Assembly: GCF_002803065.1 (NCBI RefSeq)
Contig: NZ_NNBL01000017.1
Location: forward strand, 62,001 to 126,000
DNA from: Streptomyces sp. CB01635
GTDB taxonomy: Bacteria; Actinomycetota; Actinomycetes; Streptomycetales; Streptomycetaceae
Length of the DNA: 64,000 bases
Reading direction: 5' to 3'
Positions 25,967 through 34,098 of the stretch are shown in pieces. The notes beneath the pieces are model-generated. The model worked only from the letters and a program-made list of their open reading frames with translations, had not been told where the DNA came from and did not search any database. The translations under genes were made by a program, and so were the position numbers. Each line of letters starts with the position of its first letter. The first letter of the stretch is position 1.

Positions 25967-26069
25967 TGGCTGGATCACCGGGCCTGCGCAGTGTCGTCGA
26001 CCGGATCGGCGTGCGGTCGAGAATCCTCAACGACGGTGCGGACACACCGCCCCCGACGTCCCTAGCTCC

Positions 26070-26168
26070 GACGTGGTCGATCACAGCCTCGCGGCCCTCG
26101 ACGCCGAGATTGACCGCCTGACCCGTCTACGCACCGGCCTGGCACAGCGCACCTACGAACAGCGGTGA
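26070..26168 (+). pseudogene. C-terminal coiled-coil remnant of a MerR-type regulator
   Basis: The frame VVDHSLAALDAEIDRLTRLR followed by TGLAQRTYEQR and stop matches the dimerisation helix that ends MerR-family regulators. No DNA-binding part remains. Confidence 0.35.
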
Positions 26169-26343
26169 CGACACGTCTTCGGGCAGCGGGACCGGCCCCG
26201 CCGAGAACGTCCAGGGGAGGCGGCGCCCGCCTCCCCTCTCCGACCTGCCCGCCGCCACACCGATCCGGTGCGTGTCGCCGCCGCGCTCTGATACGCCGCC
26301 CCCACTGATCACCCGAAGGTCCTGGCACTGATCGTCCAGCGCC

Positions 26344-27471
26344 TCACCTCTTGCGCCACTCCTCGGCCAGCAACTCGTAGGACCGCACCCGGTCCGCGTG
26401 GCCGTGGGTGATCGTGGTGATCAGCAGCTCGTCGGCGCCGGTGGCCTCCTGGAGCTGTTCCAGCTGGTCGGCGACCCGGGCCGGGGAGCCGACGAACTGG
26501 GTGTCGAGGCGGTCCTGGACCAGCGTCCGATCCGCGTCGGACCATGCGTGGGCGCGCGCCTCGTCCGGCGTGGGGAACTGGATCGCGCCCTCGGCCGTAC
26601 GGATGCTGCGGACCCAGAGGCCGTAGCCGGTGGCGAGTTCGCGGGCGGTCTCGGCGTCCTCGGCGACCACGACGTCCGCGGACACACTGACGTACGGCTC
26701 GTCCAGGACGTCGGAAGGCTGGAAAGCGGCGCGGTAGCCCTCCGCCGCCTCCAGCACCGTGCCAGGACTGACGTGGTAGTTCGCCGCGAACCGCAGACCG
26801 TTGCGGCCCGCGACCTCGGCGCTCTCGCCGCCGCTGCTGCCCAGGATCCAGATCTCGACGTCGGCGCCCTCCCCTGGCACGACGTGGGCCTCTACGCCGT
26901 CGGCGGAGCGGTACGTGCCCGCCAGCAACTCCAGGATGTCGTCGATCTGCTCGCCGTAGTCCTGCGAATCGGCGTTCGGCTGCTGGAGCAGCTTGCGCTG
27001 GAGGGCGATGCGCGGTGAGCCGAGCAGATGCTTGAAGGAGGCCCGGGGCGGGACGCGCAGGCCGCCCGGGGCCCGGCCATCGACCACCTCAGTCGCGGTC
27101 GGCAGCGGGGTGGCGGCCCCGCCGGGCGGGCGTCCGCCGGAGCGGCCGAGGCCCAGGTCGAGGCGCCCGGGGTGCAGTGCGTCGATCAGGCCGAACTCCT
27201 CGACCGTGGACAGGGCGGTGCGGTGGCCGAGTTGTACGGCACCGGAGCCGAGCCGGATGGTCGAGGTCGCGGAGGCGGTCAGGGCGAGGACGACTGCGGG
27301 CGAGGTGCCGGCCACGCCCGGGTTGAGGTGGTGTTCGGCGAACCAGTATCGGGCGTACCCGAAGCTCTCCGTCTGCCGGGCCAGGTCGATGGTGTTGCGC
27401 AGCGCCTCGGTGGCGGTGGAACCGGATGAGATCGGGACCAGGTCCAGGACGCCGAGGGGGATGTCAGTCAT
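26344..27471 (-). CDS. LLM class flavin-dependent oxidoreductase
   Basis: A 375-residue bacterial-luciferase-like TIM barrel. It has PLGVLDLVPISSGSTATEAL, SFGYARYWFAEHHLNPGVAG (the YWFAEHH motif), LALTASATSTIRLGSGAVQL, GRLDLGLGRSGG and a C-terminal QFVGSPARVADQLEQLQEAT. It uses reduced FMN or F420 supplied by a partner. ATG 27471 starts 14 bases after the previous stop, making it the last gene of a four-gene LLM operon (31181 to 26344) behind a Cys-type leader peptide. That context suggests oxidation of an organosulfur compound; the precise substrate is unknown. Confidence 0.88.
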   Translation of the reverse strand: MTDIPLGVLDLVPISSGSTATEALRNTIDLARQTESFGYARYWFAEHHLNPGVAGTSPAVVLALTASATSTIRLGSGAVQLGHRTALSTVEEFGLIDALHPGRLDLGLGRSGGRPPGGAATPLPTATEVVDGRAPGGLRVPPRASFKHLLGSPRIALQRKLLQQPNADSQDYGEQIDDILELLAGTYRSADGVEAHVVPGEGADVEIWILGSSGGESAEVAGRNGLRFAANYHVSPGTVLEAAEGYRAAFQPSDVLDEPYVSVSADVVVAEDAETARELATGYGLWVRSIRTAEGAIQFPTPDEARAHAWSDADRTLVQDRLDTQFVGSPARVADQLEQLQEATGADELLITTITHGHADRVRSYELLAEEWRKR

Positions 27472-27485
27472 GTACGGAGGGCTCC

Positions 27486-28583
27486 TCAGTGGTCGGCGGG
27501 CACGGACTCGGACACGGGCACGGACTCCGCGAGGACGGGGCCCCATGAGAACGGCGGATCGGGGATCTCGCGGCGCAGCACCGGCGCGACCTCCGACTGG
27601 AAGAGCGCGAGGGATTCCTGATGTTGACGGTCCGTCAGTCCGCCTGCGTCCGCGTGCAGATGCAGCACCGTGTGCCCGAACCGTTCGTGGTAGCGGTGCA
27701 CCTTCTCGATGATCTGCTGGGGGCTGCCGATCAGCGCCGAGCTGCGCTCCACGAAGTCCTCCAGTGTCGAGAACACCGGCTCCAGGCCCAGCTGTTTCTG
27801 GAATGCCAGGTTCCCCTCGAACACGGGCCGGTAGGCGGCGATCGCCTCTTGGGAGGTGCGGGCCGCGTAGAGGCCCGCCGTCCCCGCGCCGACCGCGATG
27901 GCAGCCGGATCGTGGCCGTAGTGTCCCCAGCGCTCGCGGTAGTAGCGGATCAACTCGGCATAGGGCTCTATAGGGTTGGTGACGTTGGCGGAAAAGAGCG
28001 GGTCGCCGTAACGGGCGGCCAGATCGACCGACTCCTTGCTGGTCGCGCTACCGTGCCAGACCCGGATTGGCTGTTGGAGGGGCCGGGGCCACACCTCCGC
28101 GTCCTTGAGTTCCGGGCGGAAGCTGGTCTCGGCGGTCACCTTTTCCTGGCGCCAGATCTTGCGGAACACCTCGTAGCTCTCGGCGTTGCGGTCCCACTGG
28201 TCCTCGGGGGTGACCTGGAACAGGTCCCGCTGGGCGGCTCCGTTGCCCTTGCCGATGATCAGGTCGAGGCGTCCACCGGAGAGATGGTCCAGGGTCGCGT
28301 AGTCCTCGTACGCCCGCACCGGGTCGAGGAGGCTGAGCGTGGTGACCGCCGTGAACAGCCGGATCCGGGAGGTGAGGGCGGCGATGTGACTGAGGACGAC
28401 GGGTGGCGAGGAGGAGATGAAGGGCCGCTCATGCCGCTCCCCCACGCCGAAGCCGTCGAAGCCCAGCTCCTCGGCGAGGAGCGCGTTGTCGAGCACTTCG
28501 CGGAAGCGGTCCTGGGTGGGCTTTCGTACGCCCGTCACCGGATGCGGGGCGTGCACGATCAGTGTGATCGCGAGGAACTTCAT
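27486..28583 (-). CDS. LLM class flavin-dependent monooxygenase
   Basis: A 365-residue luciferase-family enzyme. It starts MKFLAITLIVHAPHPVTGVR, with LAEELGFDGFGVGERHERPF, SRIRLFTAVTTLSLLDPVRA, YATLDHLSGGRLDLIIGKGN and RVWHGSATSKESVDLAARYG. The C-terminus holds ALIGSPQQIIEKVHRYHERF. Its start overlaps the stop of the upstream LLM gene (ATGA at 28580-28583), so the two are translationally coupled. It is probably a two-component monooxygenase that needs FMNH2 from a reductase such as those at 48719 or 54925. The operon and leader peptide suggest C-S bond cleavage. Confidence 0.9.
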   Translation of the reverse strand: MKFLAITLIVHAPHPVTGVRKPTQDRFREVLDNALLAEELGFDGFGVGERHERPFISSSPPVVLSHIAALTSRIRLFTAVTTLSLLDPVRAYEDYATLDHLSGGRLDLIIGKGNGAAQRDLFQVTPEDQWDRNAESYEVFRKIWRQEKVTAETSFRPELKDAEVWPRPLQQPIRVWHGSATSKESVDLAARYGDPLFSANVTNPIEPYAELIRYYRERWGHYGHDPAAIAVGAGTAGLYAARTSQEAIAAYRPVFEGNLAFQKQLGLEPVFSTLEDFVERSSALIGSPQQIIEKVHRYHERFGHTVLHLHADAGGLTDRQHQESLALFQSEVAPVLRREIPDPPFSWGPVLAESVPVSESVPADH

Positions 28584-29953
28584 GACGCCGCACCCTCGTC
28601 GCGCACCTGGTCCGGGTGAGCCAGGCCGAGGTGGTCGCGCAGAGTGGTGCCCTCGTACTCCGCGCGGTACACGCCGCGTTCCTGGAGCAGGGGGACGACC
28701 TGGTCGGCGAAGGCGTCGAGGCCGGTCGGCGTGATGTGCGGGGCGAGGATGAAGCCGTCACTGACATCGGCCTGGACGTAGTCGTTGATGGTTCTGGCGA
28801 CGGTGGCCGGGGAGCCGACGAAGTTCTGCCGGTTTCCGGTCTCGATGACCAGATCCCGGATCGACCAGTTGTTGGCGGTCGCGAGCTCGCGCCACTCGCG
28901 TGCGGTGGCCAGCGGGTCGCGGTACATCCGGACCTGGGCTCGGCCTCGGGCGATGGTGTGCTCGCCGAGATCGGGATCGACGTCGGGGAGGGGGCCGTCG
29001 GGGTCGTACGAGGACAGGTCCCGGTTCCAGACGAACTCCAGGTGCTTGATGGCGGTGGCTCCGCTCACCTGCCGCCGACGCACCTCCTTGGCGATCTCCT
29101 CTGCCTCCTCGTCGGTGTCACCTAGGACGAAGCTCGCGGCGGGCAGGATCAGCAGCTGTTCGGCGCGGCGTCCGTACCTGGCGAGGCGGTTCTTGACGTC
29201 CGTGTAGAAGGCCTGGCCCTCCTTCAGGGTGGCGTACCGGCTGAAGATCGCGTCGGCACCGGCCGCGGCGAACTCGCGGCCCTCCTCCGAGTCGCCGGCC
29301 TGGAAGATCACTGGGCGGCCCTGCGGGGAGCGCGGGACGTTGAACTGCCCCTCGATGTCGAAGTGCTGTCCCTGGTGCACGAAGGCGCCTGCCTTCGCGT
29401 CGCTCAGGAAGGCGCCGGTGGTCTGGTCGGCGACGATCTCGTCCCCGTGCCAGGAGTCGAAGAGTTCGTGCGCGGTGGTCAGGAACTCCTTGGCCCGGGA
29501 GTAGCGCTCCTCCTGCGGGAGATAGCCGCCGCGGCGGAAGTTCTCGCCGGTGAAGGCGTCCCAGGAGGTGACGACGTTCCACGCCGCGCGCCCGCCCGAG
29601 AGGTGGTCGAGGCTGGCGAACTGGCGGGCCACCTCGTAGGGCTCGTTGAAGGTGGAGTTGATGGTGCCGGTCAGGCCGAGGTGTTCGGTGACCGCTGCCA
29701 GCGCGGTGAGGATCGTAAAAGTGTCCGGGCGTCCGACGACATCCAAGTCGTAGATTTTTCCGCCCTGTTCGCGCAGTCGCAGGCCCTCGGCGAGGAACAG
29801 GAAGTCGAACTTGGCACGTTCGGCGGTCCGTGCGAAGTGCGCGAAGGAGCTGAACTCGATGTGGCTGCCGGCCTCGGGGTCGCTCCACACGGTGGTGTTG
29901 TTGACACCAGGGAAGTGGGCCGCGAGATGGATCTGCTTGAGCGGCTTGCTCAT
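28580..29953 (-). CDS. NtaA/SnaA/DszA-type FMN-dependent monooxygenase
   Basis: A 457-residue enzyme of the NtaA/SnaA/DszA branch of LLM proteins. MSKPLKQIHLAAHFPGVNNT and TVWSDPEAGSHIEFSSFAHF open it, followed by STFNEPYEVARQFASLDHLS, GGRAAWNVVTSWDAFTGENF and RPVIFQAGDSEEGREFAAAG. The family includes dibenzothiophene-sulfone, nitrilotriacetate and pristinamycin monooxygenases. ATG 29953 follows GGAAGGATCC. It is the second gene of the four-LLM operon, with a 19-base gap to the upstream gene. A sulfone or bulky sulfur heterocycle is a plausible but unproven substrate. Confidence 0.92.
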   Translation of the reverse strand: MSKPLKQIHLAAHFPGVNNTTVWSDPEAGSHIEFSSFAHFARTAERAKFDFLFLAEGLRLREQGGKIYDLDVVGRPDTFTILTALAAVTEHLGLTGTINSTFNEPYEVARQFASLDHLSGGRAAWNVVTSWDAFTGENFRRGGYLPQEERYSRAKEFLTTAHELFDSWHGDEIVADQTTGAFLSDAKAGAFVHQGQHFDIEGQFNVPRSPQGRPVIFQAGDSEEGREFAAAGADAIFSRYATLKEGQAFYTDVKNRLARYGRRAEQLLILPAASFVLGDTDEEAEEIAKEVRRRQVSGATAIKHLEFVWNRDLSSYDPDGPLPDVDPDLGEHTIARGRAQVRMYRDPLATAREWRELATANNWSIRDLVIETGNRQNFVGSPATVARTINDYVQADVSDGFILAPHITPTGLDAFADQVVPLLQERGVYRAEYEGTTLRDHLGLAHPDQVRDEGAAS

Positions 29954-29972
29954 GGTCGGGGATCCTTCCGGC

Positions 29973-31181
29973 TCAGGCGGTAGCGGCGTAACGGTTGGCG
30001 GGGCGGGCGAGGCCCAGCAGGCCGCGCAGGGTGTCAGCCTCGTAGGCATGCCGGAAGGCGCCCCGGCGCTGGAGCTCAGGGACCAGGCCCTGCGTGATCG
30101 CCGGGAGGTCGTGACCGGCGACGGCGGGACGCAGCCGGAAGCCGGACAGTCCCGACGACTGCAGATCCTGCAGCAGATCGGCGAGTTGGGCTGGGCTGCC
30201 GGTGAAGATCCGGGCGTCGCTGGTGTACGGGTATCCCGCGAGGTCGTCCAGGCGCTCGCGGCGGGCCGCGGCCTCGGCGGGGTCGTCGTCGAGGAAGACG
30301 ACAAGGTCGCCGAAGACGTGCAGGGTCTCGTCGGCACGGCCAGCCGCCGTCTGCTCGACGCGGATCTCCTCGACGGTGGCACGGGCCTGGCCGGCGTCGT
30401 GCGGGGTGACGTAACCGATGTCGGCGGCTCGGGCCACCAACCGGTAGGGAACGGTCGAATGGGCCAGGGCGCTGACGATCGGCTGTCCCTGGGGCGGGCG
30501 GGGGGTGATAGAGGGGCCCTTGACGCCGAAGTGCCTGCCCTCGAAGTCGATGTAGTGCAGCTTGTCCCGGTCGACGAAGCGGCCGGTGGCCACGTCCCGT
30601 ATCTCCGCGTCGTCCTCCCAGCTGTCCCAGAGGCGGCGCACCACCTCGACGTAGTCGGCGGCCTCGTCGATGGCGTCGGCCACCACTTCCTGCACAGCGG
30701 GCGTGTCGTAGTCCTCTTTGCGGAACGGCGGGAACGTACGGCGTCCGAAGTGCGCGGCCTCGTTCTGGCGTGCCGTGATCTGTACACGCAGGCCCGCGCG
30801 GCCGGTGCTCACGTAGTCGAGGGTGGCGATCGCCTTGGATATGTGGAACGGCTCCGTGTGCGTGGCCACCACCGTCGGCACCACACCTATGCGGCGGGTC
30901 AGCGGGGCGACTCGTGCGGCGATGAGGACGGCGTCCAGGCGTCCGCGGACCTGGTCGGTGCGGCCGTCGGGTTCGCTGAAGGACGAGGACTGGAGGCCGA
31001 GCGCGTCCTCGATGGTTACGAAGTCGAGCAGACCGCGCTCGGCCTCGACGACGAGGTCGGTCCAGTAGGCGGCGGTGAGGAGTTCGCGGGGGCGGGCGAC
31101 GGGCTCGCGCCAGGCGGCCGGGTGCCAGCCGGCGCCGTCGAGGGCGACGGCGAGGTGCAGAGGGGAGGGTGACGAGGACAC
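29973..31181 (-). CDS. LLM class monooxygenase, first gene of the operon
   Basis: A 402-residue luciferase-like protein: PLHLAVALDGAGWHPAAWRE, YWTDLVVEAERGLLDFVTIE, RIGVVPTVVATHTEPFHISK, AIATLDYVSTGRAGLRVQIT and GQPIVSALAHSTVPYRLVAR, with a GSPAQLADLLQDLQSSGLSG end. It resembles the N5,N10-methylene-H4MPT-reductase-like and DszA-like proteins found in sulfur clusters. GTG 31181 has AGGAAGG ten bases upstream. It lies 76 bases after a 40-residue Cys-Cys leader peptide, with a possible hairpin near 31218-31243 in between, so attenuation control is likely. Confidence 0.87.
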   Translation of the reverse strand: MSSSPSPLHLAVALDGAGWHPAAWREPVARPRELLTAAYWTDLVVEAERGLLDFVTIEDALGLQSSSFSEPDGRTDQVRGRLDAVLIAARVAPLTRRIGVVPTVVATHTEPFHISKAIATLDYVSTGRAGLRVQITARQNEAAHFGRRTFPPFRKEDYDTPAVQEVVADAIDEAADYVEVVRRLWDSWEDDAEIRDVATGRFVDRDKLHYIDFEGRHFGVKGPSITPRPPQGQPIVSALAHSTVPYRLVARAADIGYVTPHDAGQARATVEEIRVEQTAAGRADETLHVFGDLVVFLDDDPAEAAARRERLDDLAGYPYTSDARIFTGSPAQLADLLQDLQSSGLSGFRLRPAVAGHDLPAITQGLVPELQRRGAFRHAYEADTLRGLLGLARPANRYAATA

Positions 31182-31257
31182 GAGAGTGACGCCTTCCTGA
31201 TCAGCCGTACGAGAGAGCCGGCCCTCCTACGAAGGGCGCGGCTGCGAGAACAAGAGG

Positions 31258-31380
31258 TCAGGAGCAACAGAGCGCGCCGGCCACGCGCATCAGATCGATG
31301 TGCGGTCGGGAGTACAGGTGCAGGCGGTGGAGCGAGGCGGGTTTCACGGCGTGGAGGCGGGACACAGGACGCAGGCGCAT
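31258..31380 (-). CDS. Leader peptide with Cys-Cys end, upstream of the LLM operon
   Basis: A 40-residue ORF, ATG 31380 preceded by GGAGG eight bases away, ending LYSRPHIDLMRVAGALCCS. The core PHIDLMRV matches the other short ORFs of this window, and the tail has two adjacent Cys before the stop. Ribosome stalling at Cys codons when charged tRNA-Cys is scarce could open the downstream genes. The next gene starts 76 bases later. Confidence 0.8.
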   Translation of the reverse strand: MRLRPVSRLHAVKPASLHRLHLYSRPHIDLMRVAGALCCS

Positions 31381-31490
31381 GTGCCTCACCTCCACCCTTA
31401 CGGTCCGGCGGCCGCGGGGTCCCTGCCGGTCTCGCGCTCGAGGGTCCCCGGAGGAACACCACTCGCTCGTCGACAAGTACAACAGCACGG

Positions 31491-31787
31491 CTATGCCCTT
31501 CCTTCCGGCTGTCCGTCCCGGCCTTGCGTTTTTGGCTGTCCGCCCGGGGTGCGCACCAGCATGAGCCGGGTACGGCGGCGCAGGGTGAACCCGATCGACT
31601 CGTAGCGCCGGATCGCGTGGGTGTTGCTCGCGGCCGCGTGGAGAAAGGGAGTGTCGCCGCGTTCCCTGATGCCCGCCGCGACCGCGCGGACCAGCCGGGT
31701 GGCCAGGCCGCGGCCGTGGTGGTCCGGGATCGCCTCGACGGGCGGCGCTGGCGCCAACGACGCAACGATGCCGGGAGATTCACTCAT
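31491..31787 (-). pseudogene. Truncated GNAT acetyltransferase behind a leader peptide
   Basis: From ATG 31787 (GGAG upstream) the first 21 residues (MSESPGIVASLAPAPPVEAI) join directly to DHHGRGLATRLVRAVAAGIR and GDTPFLHAAASNTHAIRRYE, SIGFTLRRRTRLMLVRTP. The latter is the C-terminal acetyl-CoA-binding end of a GNAT (GRGLATRLV), almost the same as in the complete paralogue at 50517. About two thirds of the enzyme is deleted, so it should be inactive. It keeps its own leader peptide at 31954. Confidence 0.7.
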
Positions 31788-31953
31788 GGAGGGCTCCAGC
31801 GGTTTTGGACACCCAGGACCACGGAAGGCGGCAGAACCACACGGCACGGGACCGGCTCGGCACGGGGGGACGCACGGGTTACACGTGGAACTGGGGCTGG
31901 GCAGGGAAAGAACACACCACGACAACGGTGGTCGTCAGAGACTCAGAAAGCCG

Positions 31954-32100
31954 TCAGCCTTGGCAGAGGGCGCAGCAAGGAGCCGTACACTGCGCGCTGT
32001 TGACGCGCAGCAGGTCGACGGAGCGGTCCGAGCACAGCAGGACGCGGCCGAGGCGCCGCCGTGCGGCCATCCCGTCAGCTGCGTACATCGCTGTCACCAT
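31954..32100 (-). CDS. Cys-rich leader peptide upstream of the truncated GNAT
   Basis: A 48-residue ORF. ATG 32100 has GGAG five bases upstream; a shorter start at 32070 is possible. The core is DRSVDLLRVNSAQC and the tail TAPCCALCQG holds three more Cys, giving four in the last 11 residues. It is the most Cys-rich member of the leader set. The truncated GNAT begins 166 bases later. Confidence 0.7.
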   Translation of the reverse strand: MVTAMYAADGMAARRRLGRVLLCSDRSVDLLRVNSAQCTAPCCALCQG

Positions 32101-32427
32101 CACGTCTCCGGCCCTGGGGCATCTCGGTCTCCGGCGCAAGTTAGGCAGCTCCCGAAAAGAATGTCAATGCGAGTGACCACCAGGTGAGACCGCATTGTCG
32201 GCCTTCTTGACGGAGTCACGGAGCGCACCGAAACTGACGTGAACGGTCACGATTGTCAGCGCCCACGGCGCGGGTTCGCCCCGCTCATGTGGTCATCGGC
32301 CCCGGCCCGCTGACAGGCAACCCTTCCACCGCGACGGGGTGCCCCGGGTGACGACCAGGTCCCGCCGGTGCGGCGGGGCAAGCGTGGTCTCGCGTCTTGC
32401 GAGCCCCGGGAGGTGGGACCGGTGGGA
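32101..32427. other. Divergent control region between two leader peptides
   Basis: No gene is supported. This is the shared promoter space of the leftward leader (31954-32100) and the rightward leader (32428-32493). I could not identify confident promoter boxes. Confidence 0.4.
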
Positions 32428-32493
32428 ATGCCCTGGAACGGCTTGACGAGACGCCTGCACATCGATCTGTTGCGCGTCTCCAGCGCTTACTGA
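32428..32493 (+). CDS. Leader peptide lacking Cys, upstream of the GST-like gene
   Basis: A 21-residue ORF, MPWNGLTRRLHIDLLRVSSA, ending in Tyr and stop. The core RRLHIDLLRVSSA is the best fit to the family consensus. The last codon is TAC where relatives would have Cys (TGC), one base away. GGTGGGA precedes the ATG. The downstream gene starts 111 bases later. Confidence 0.75.
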   Translation: MPWNGLTRRLHIDLLRVSSAY

Positions 32494-32604
32494 TCCGCCA
32501 CCGGTCCGTGCGATCCGGACCGGTGCGGCAAGCGCAGCCGCTCCACATTCGGCCGCTGACGCCCACAAGGCGGCGGTGGCTTCCTCGTTCCCAAAGGGAG
32601 AGTC

Positions 32605-33552
32605 ATGTCCGAGACATCTTCACGCAGTTCTAGCACAGACAAGTCCGGTGCCTGTATCCAGAGTTCGTCCGCTTCGGGCCACCGCCCCAGAGCGGCCGCA
32701 CCGTCCCCCCTCCCCCACCGCTTCCACAGCCGGATCGGCGTCGGTCTGGCCGGCGGCTTCTACCCGGCACCGCACCGCTACGAACTGTTTCTGTCGCAGA
32801 GTTGTCCGCGCTCGCTGCGCATCTCGATCAGCGTCGGCCTGCTCGGCCTGAAGGACTCGATCGCCACCACACTCCTGGGGCACCCCGCCGAGACACCCGA
32901 CGCCCTCGCCTCACTGCGCCGTGCGTACGAGGCCACGGTGCACCACTACGACGGACCGCTGACGGCGCCCGCGCTGTGCGACCGGTGGAGCGGGCGCATC
33001 GTCAGCAACCACACCCCCGACATCCTTCGCGATCTCGCGGGCCTGCTGTCCGGCCACGACGGAGACTGCCCCTCCCCGCTGCACCCGCCGGCCCTCGCCG
33101 CGGACATCGACGCCCTCCGTGACCTGCTGGAGCTGGACGTCGCCCCGGCCGCCGAACCATCAAGGCGATGGGCGGCACTGGACCTGTTGGATCGTCGGCT
33201 CGGCGGTCAACCCTATGCGCTGGGCGAGGATCTGACGGCTGCTGACGTGGACCTGTGGGTGGCGCTCGTCCATCTCGGCCCGGTCGGCACCCTCTGCTCG
33301 CATCCCCGTCTCCGGGACTACGTTCGCCGCCTCGGCGACCACCCCGCCTTCCCGGGCAGGACCGACTCGGTGTCCGACGCGGCGTGGAAACCCGGGACTC
33401 AGGTGCCCGTCACGGGCGGTCGGGGCGGATCCTGGGACCATTCCTCGACCCGAACCGTCGTACAAGGCGATGTCCTGACGGCCCAGGAGCGTGAGGGCGA
33501 GCGCGGTGCCAGCGGCGGTGATGCCGCCGCCACGATAGAGGATCACCGGTGA
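32605..33552 (+). CDS. Glutathione-S-transferase-like protein (ECM4/omega type)
   Basis: The first 250 residues carry RIGVGLAGGFYPAPHRYELF and LSQSCPRSLRISISVGLLGL (Cys-Pro-x catalytic position), then AYEATVHHYDGPLTAPALCD, GRIVSNHTPDILRDLAGLL and a C-terminal helical domain (YALGEDLTAADVDLWVALVH, LCSHPRLRDYVRRLGDHPAF). This is the layout of glutathionyl-hydroquinone reductase/putative GSTs; in Streptomyces the thiol would be mycothiol. The final 60 residues are antisense to a rhodanese pseudogene and probably not native, so the true C-terminus was lost near 33370. ATG 32605 follows GGGAGAG. A leader peptide precedes it. Confidence 0.72.
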   Translation: MSETSSRSSSTDKSGACIQSSSASGHRPRAAAPSPLPHRFHSRIGVGLAGGFYPAPHRYELFLSQSCPRSLRISISVGLLGLKDSIATTLLGHPAETPDALASLRRAYEATVHHYDGPLTAPALCDRWSGRIVSNHTPDILRDLAGLLSGHDGDCPSPLHPPALAADIDALRDLLELDVAPAAEPSRRWAALDLLDRRLGGQPYALGEDLTAADVDLWVALVHLGPVGTLCSHPRLRDYVRRLGDHPAFPGRTDSVSDAAWKPGTQVPVTGGRGGSWDHSSTRTVVQGDVLTAQEREGERGASGGDAAATIEDHR

Positions 33553-34035
33553 CGCGTCGCGGTTGAGGACCGTGCCGACGCGTTCGGCGAGTTCGGCGGC
33601 GGGCAGGAACCAGCCCGTGCCGAAGAGGAGGCCGCGCCCCGGGAGGCCGAGACTGCCGGGGATGTGGCTGCATCGGCTGCAGCGGGTAGGGGCTGAGCCG
33701 TTGAAGTCGCCGTGCGGCTGCGCGCACACCAGCGTGCCGGGACGCTCGCCGCGGCTGACAGCCCCCGCCGTCTCGATGCCGGTCCACATGCCGGGGCGGG
33801 ATGAGGCGACGGGTGACCGGCGTGGCACTCGTCTCGCCGCCATCCCTCTCGTCGCCGTGGCCGATCGGGTGTCCGCCCGCCTCCCACGCCTGCCATCCGC
33901 CGTCGAGCACCGCCACCGGCACGGAGATCGGCCGCAGCATCCACCAGAGCCGGGCCGCCCAGATGCCACCGCCGCTGTCGTAGGTGACGACCTACTCGCC
34001 CCAGGCGGTGGCTCAGGCGCGGCGGGAAGCGGCGG
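33399..34035 (-). pseudogene. Decayed double-rhodanese sulfurtransferase
   Basis: Scattered over three frames are GGGIWAARLWWMLRPISVPV, AVLDGGWQAWEAGGHPIG, GSAPTRCSRCSHIPGSLGLP, FLPAAELAERVGTVLNRDAS, GITAAGTALALTLLGRQDIA and finally VEEWSQDPPRPPVTGT with stop at 33399. This is a SseA-type protein. The active-site motif that should read LYCGGGITA reads LYRGGGITA, so the catalytic Cys is Arg. Frameshifts and an internal TAG near 34010 are present. The intact paralogue is at 40175. Confidence 0.75.
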
Positions 34036-34098
34036 CCGCGTTCGAGTAGGGAACGTTCGGGACGGGACGCAGCCGCCGGGCCGCCGGTCAGTCGTCGT

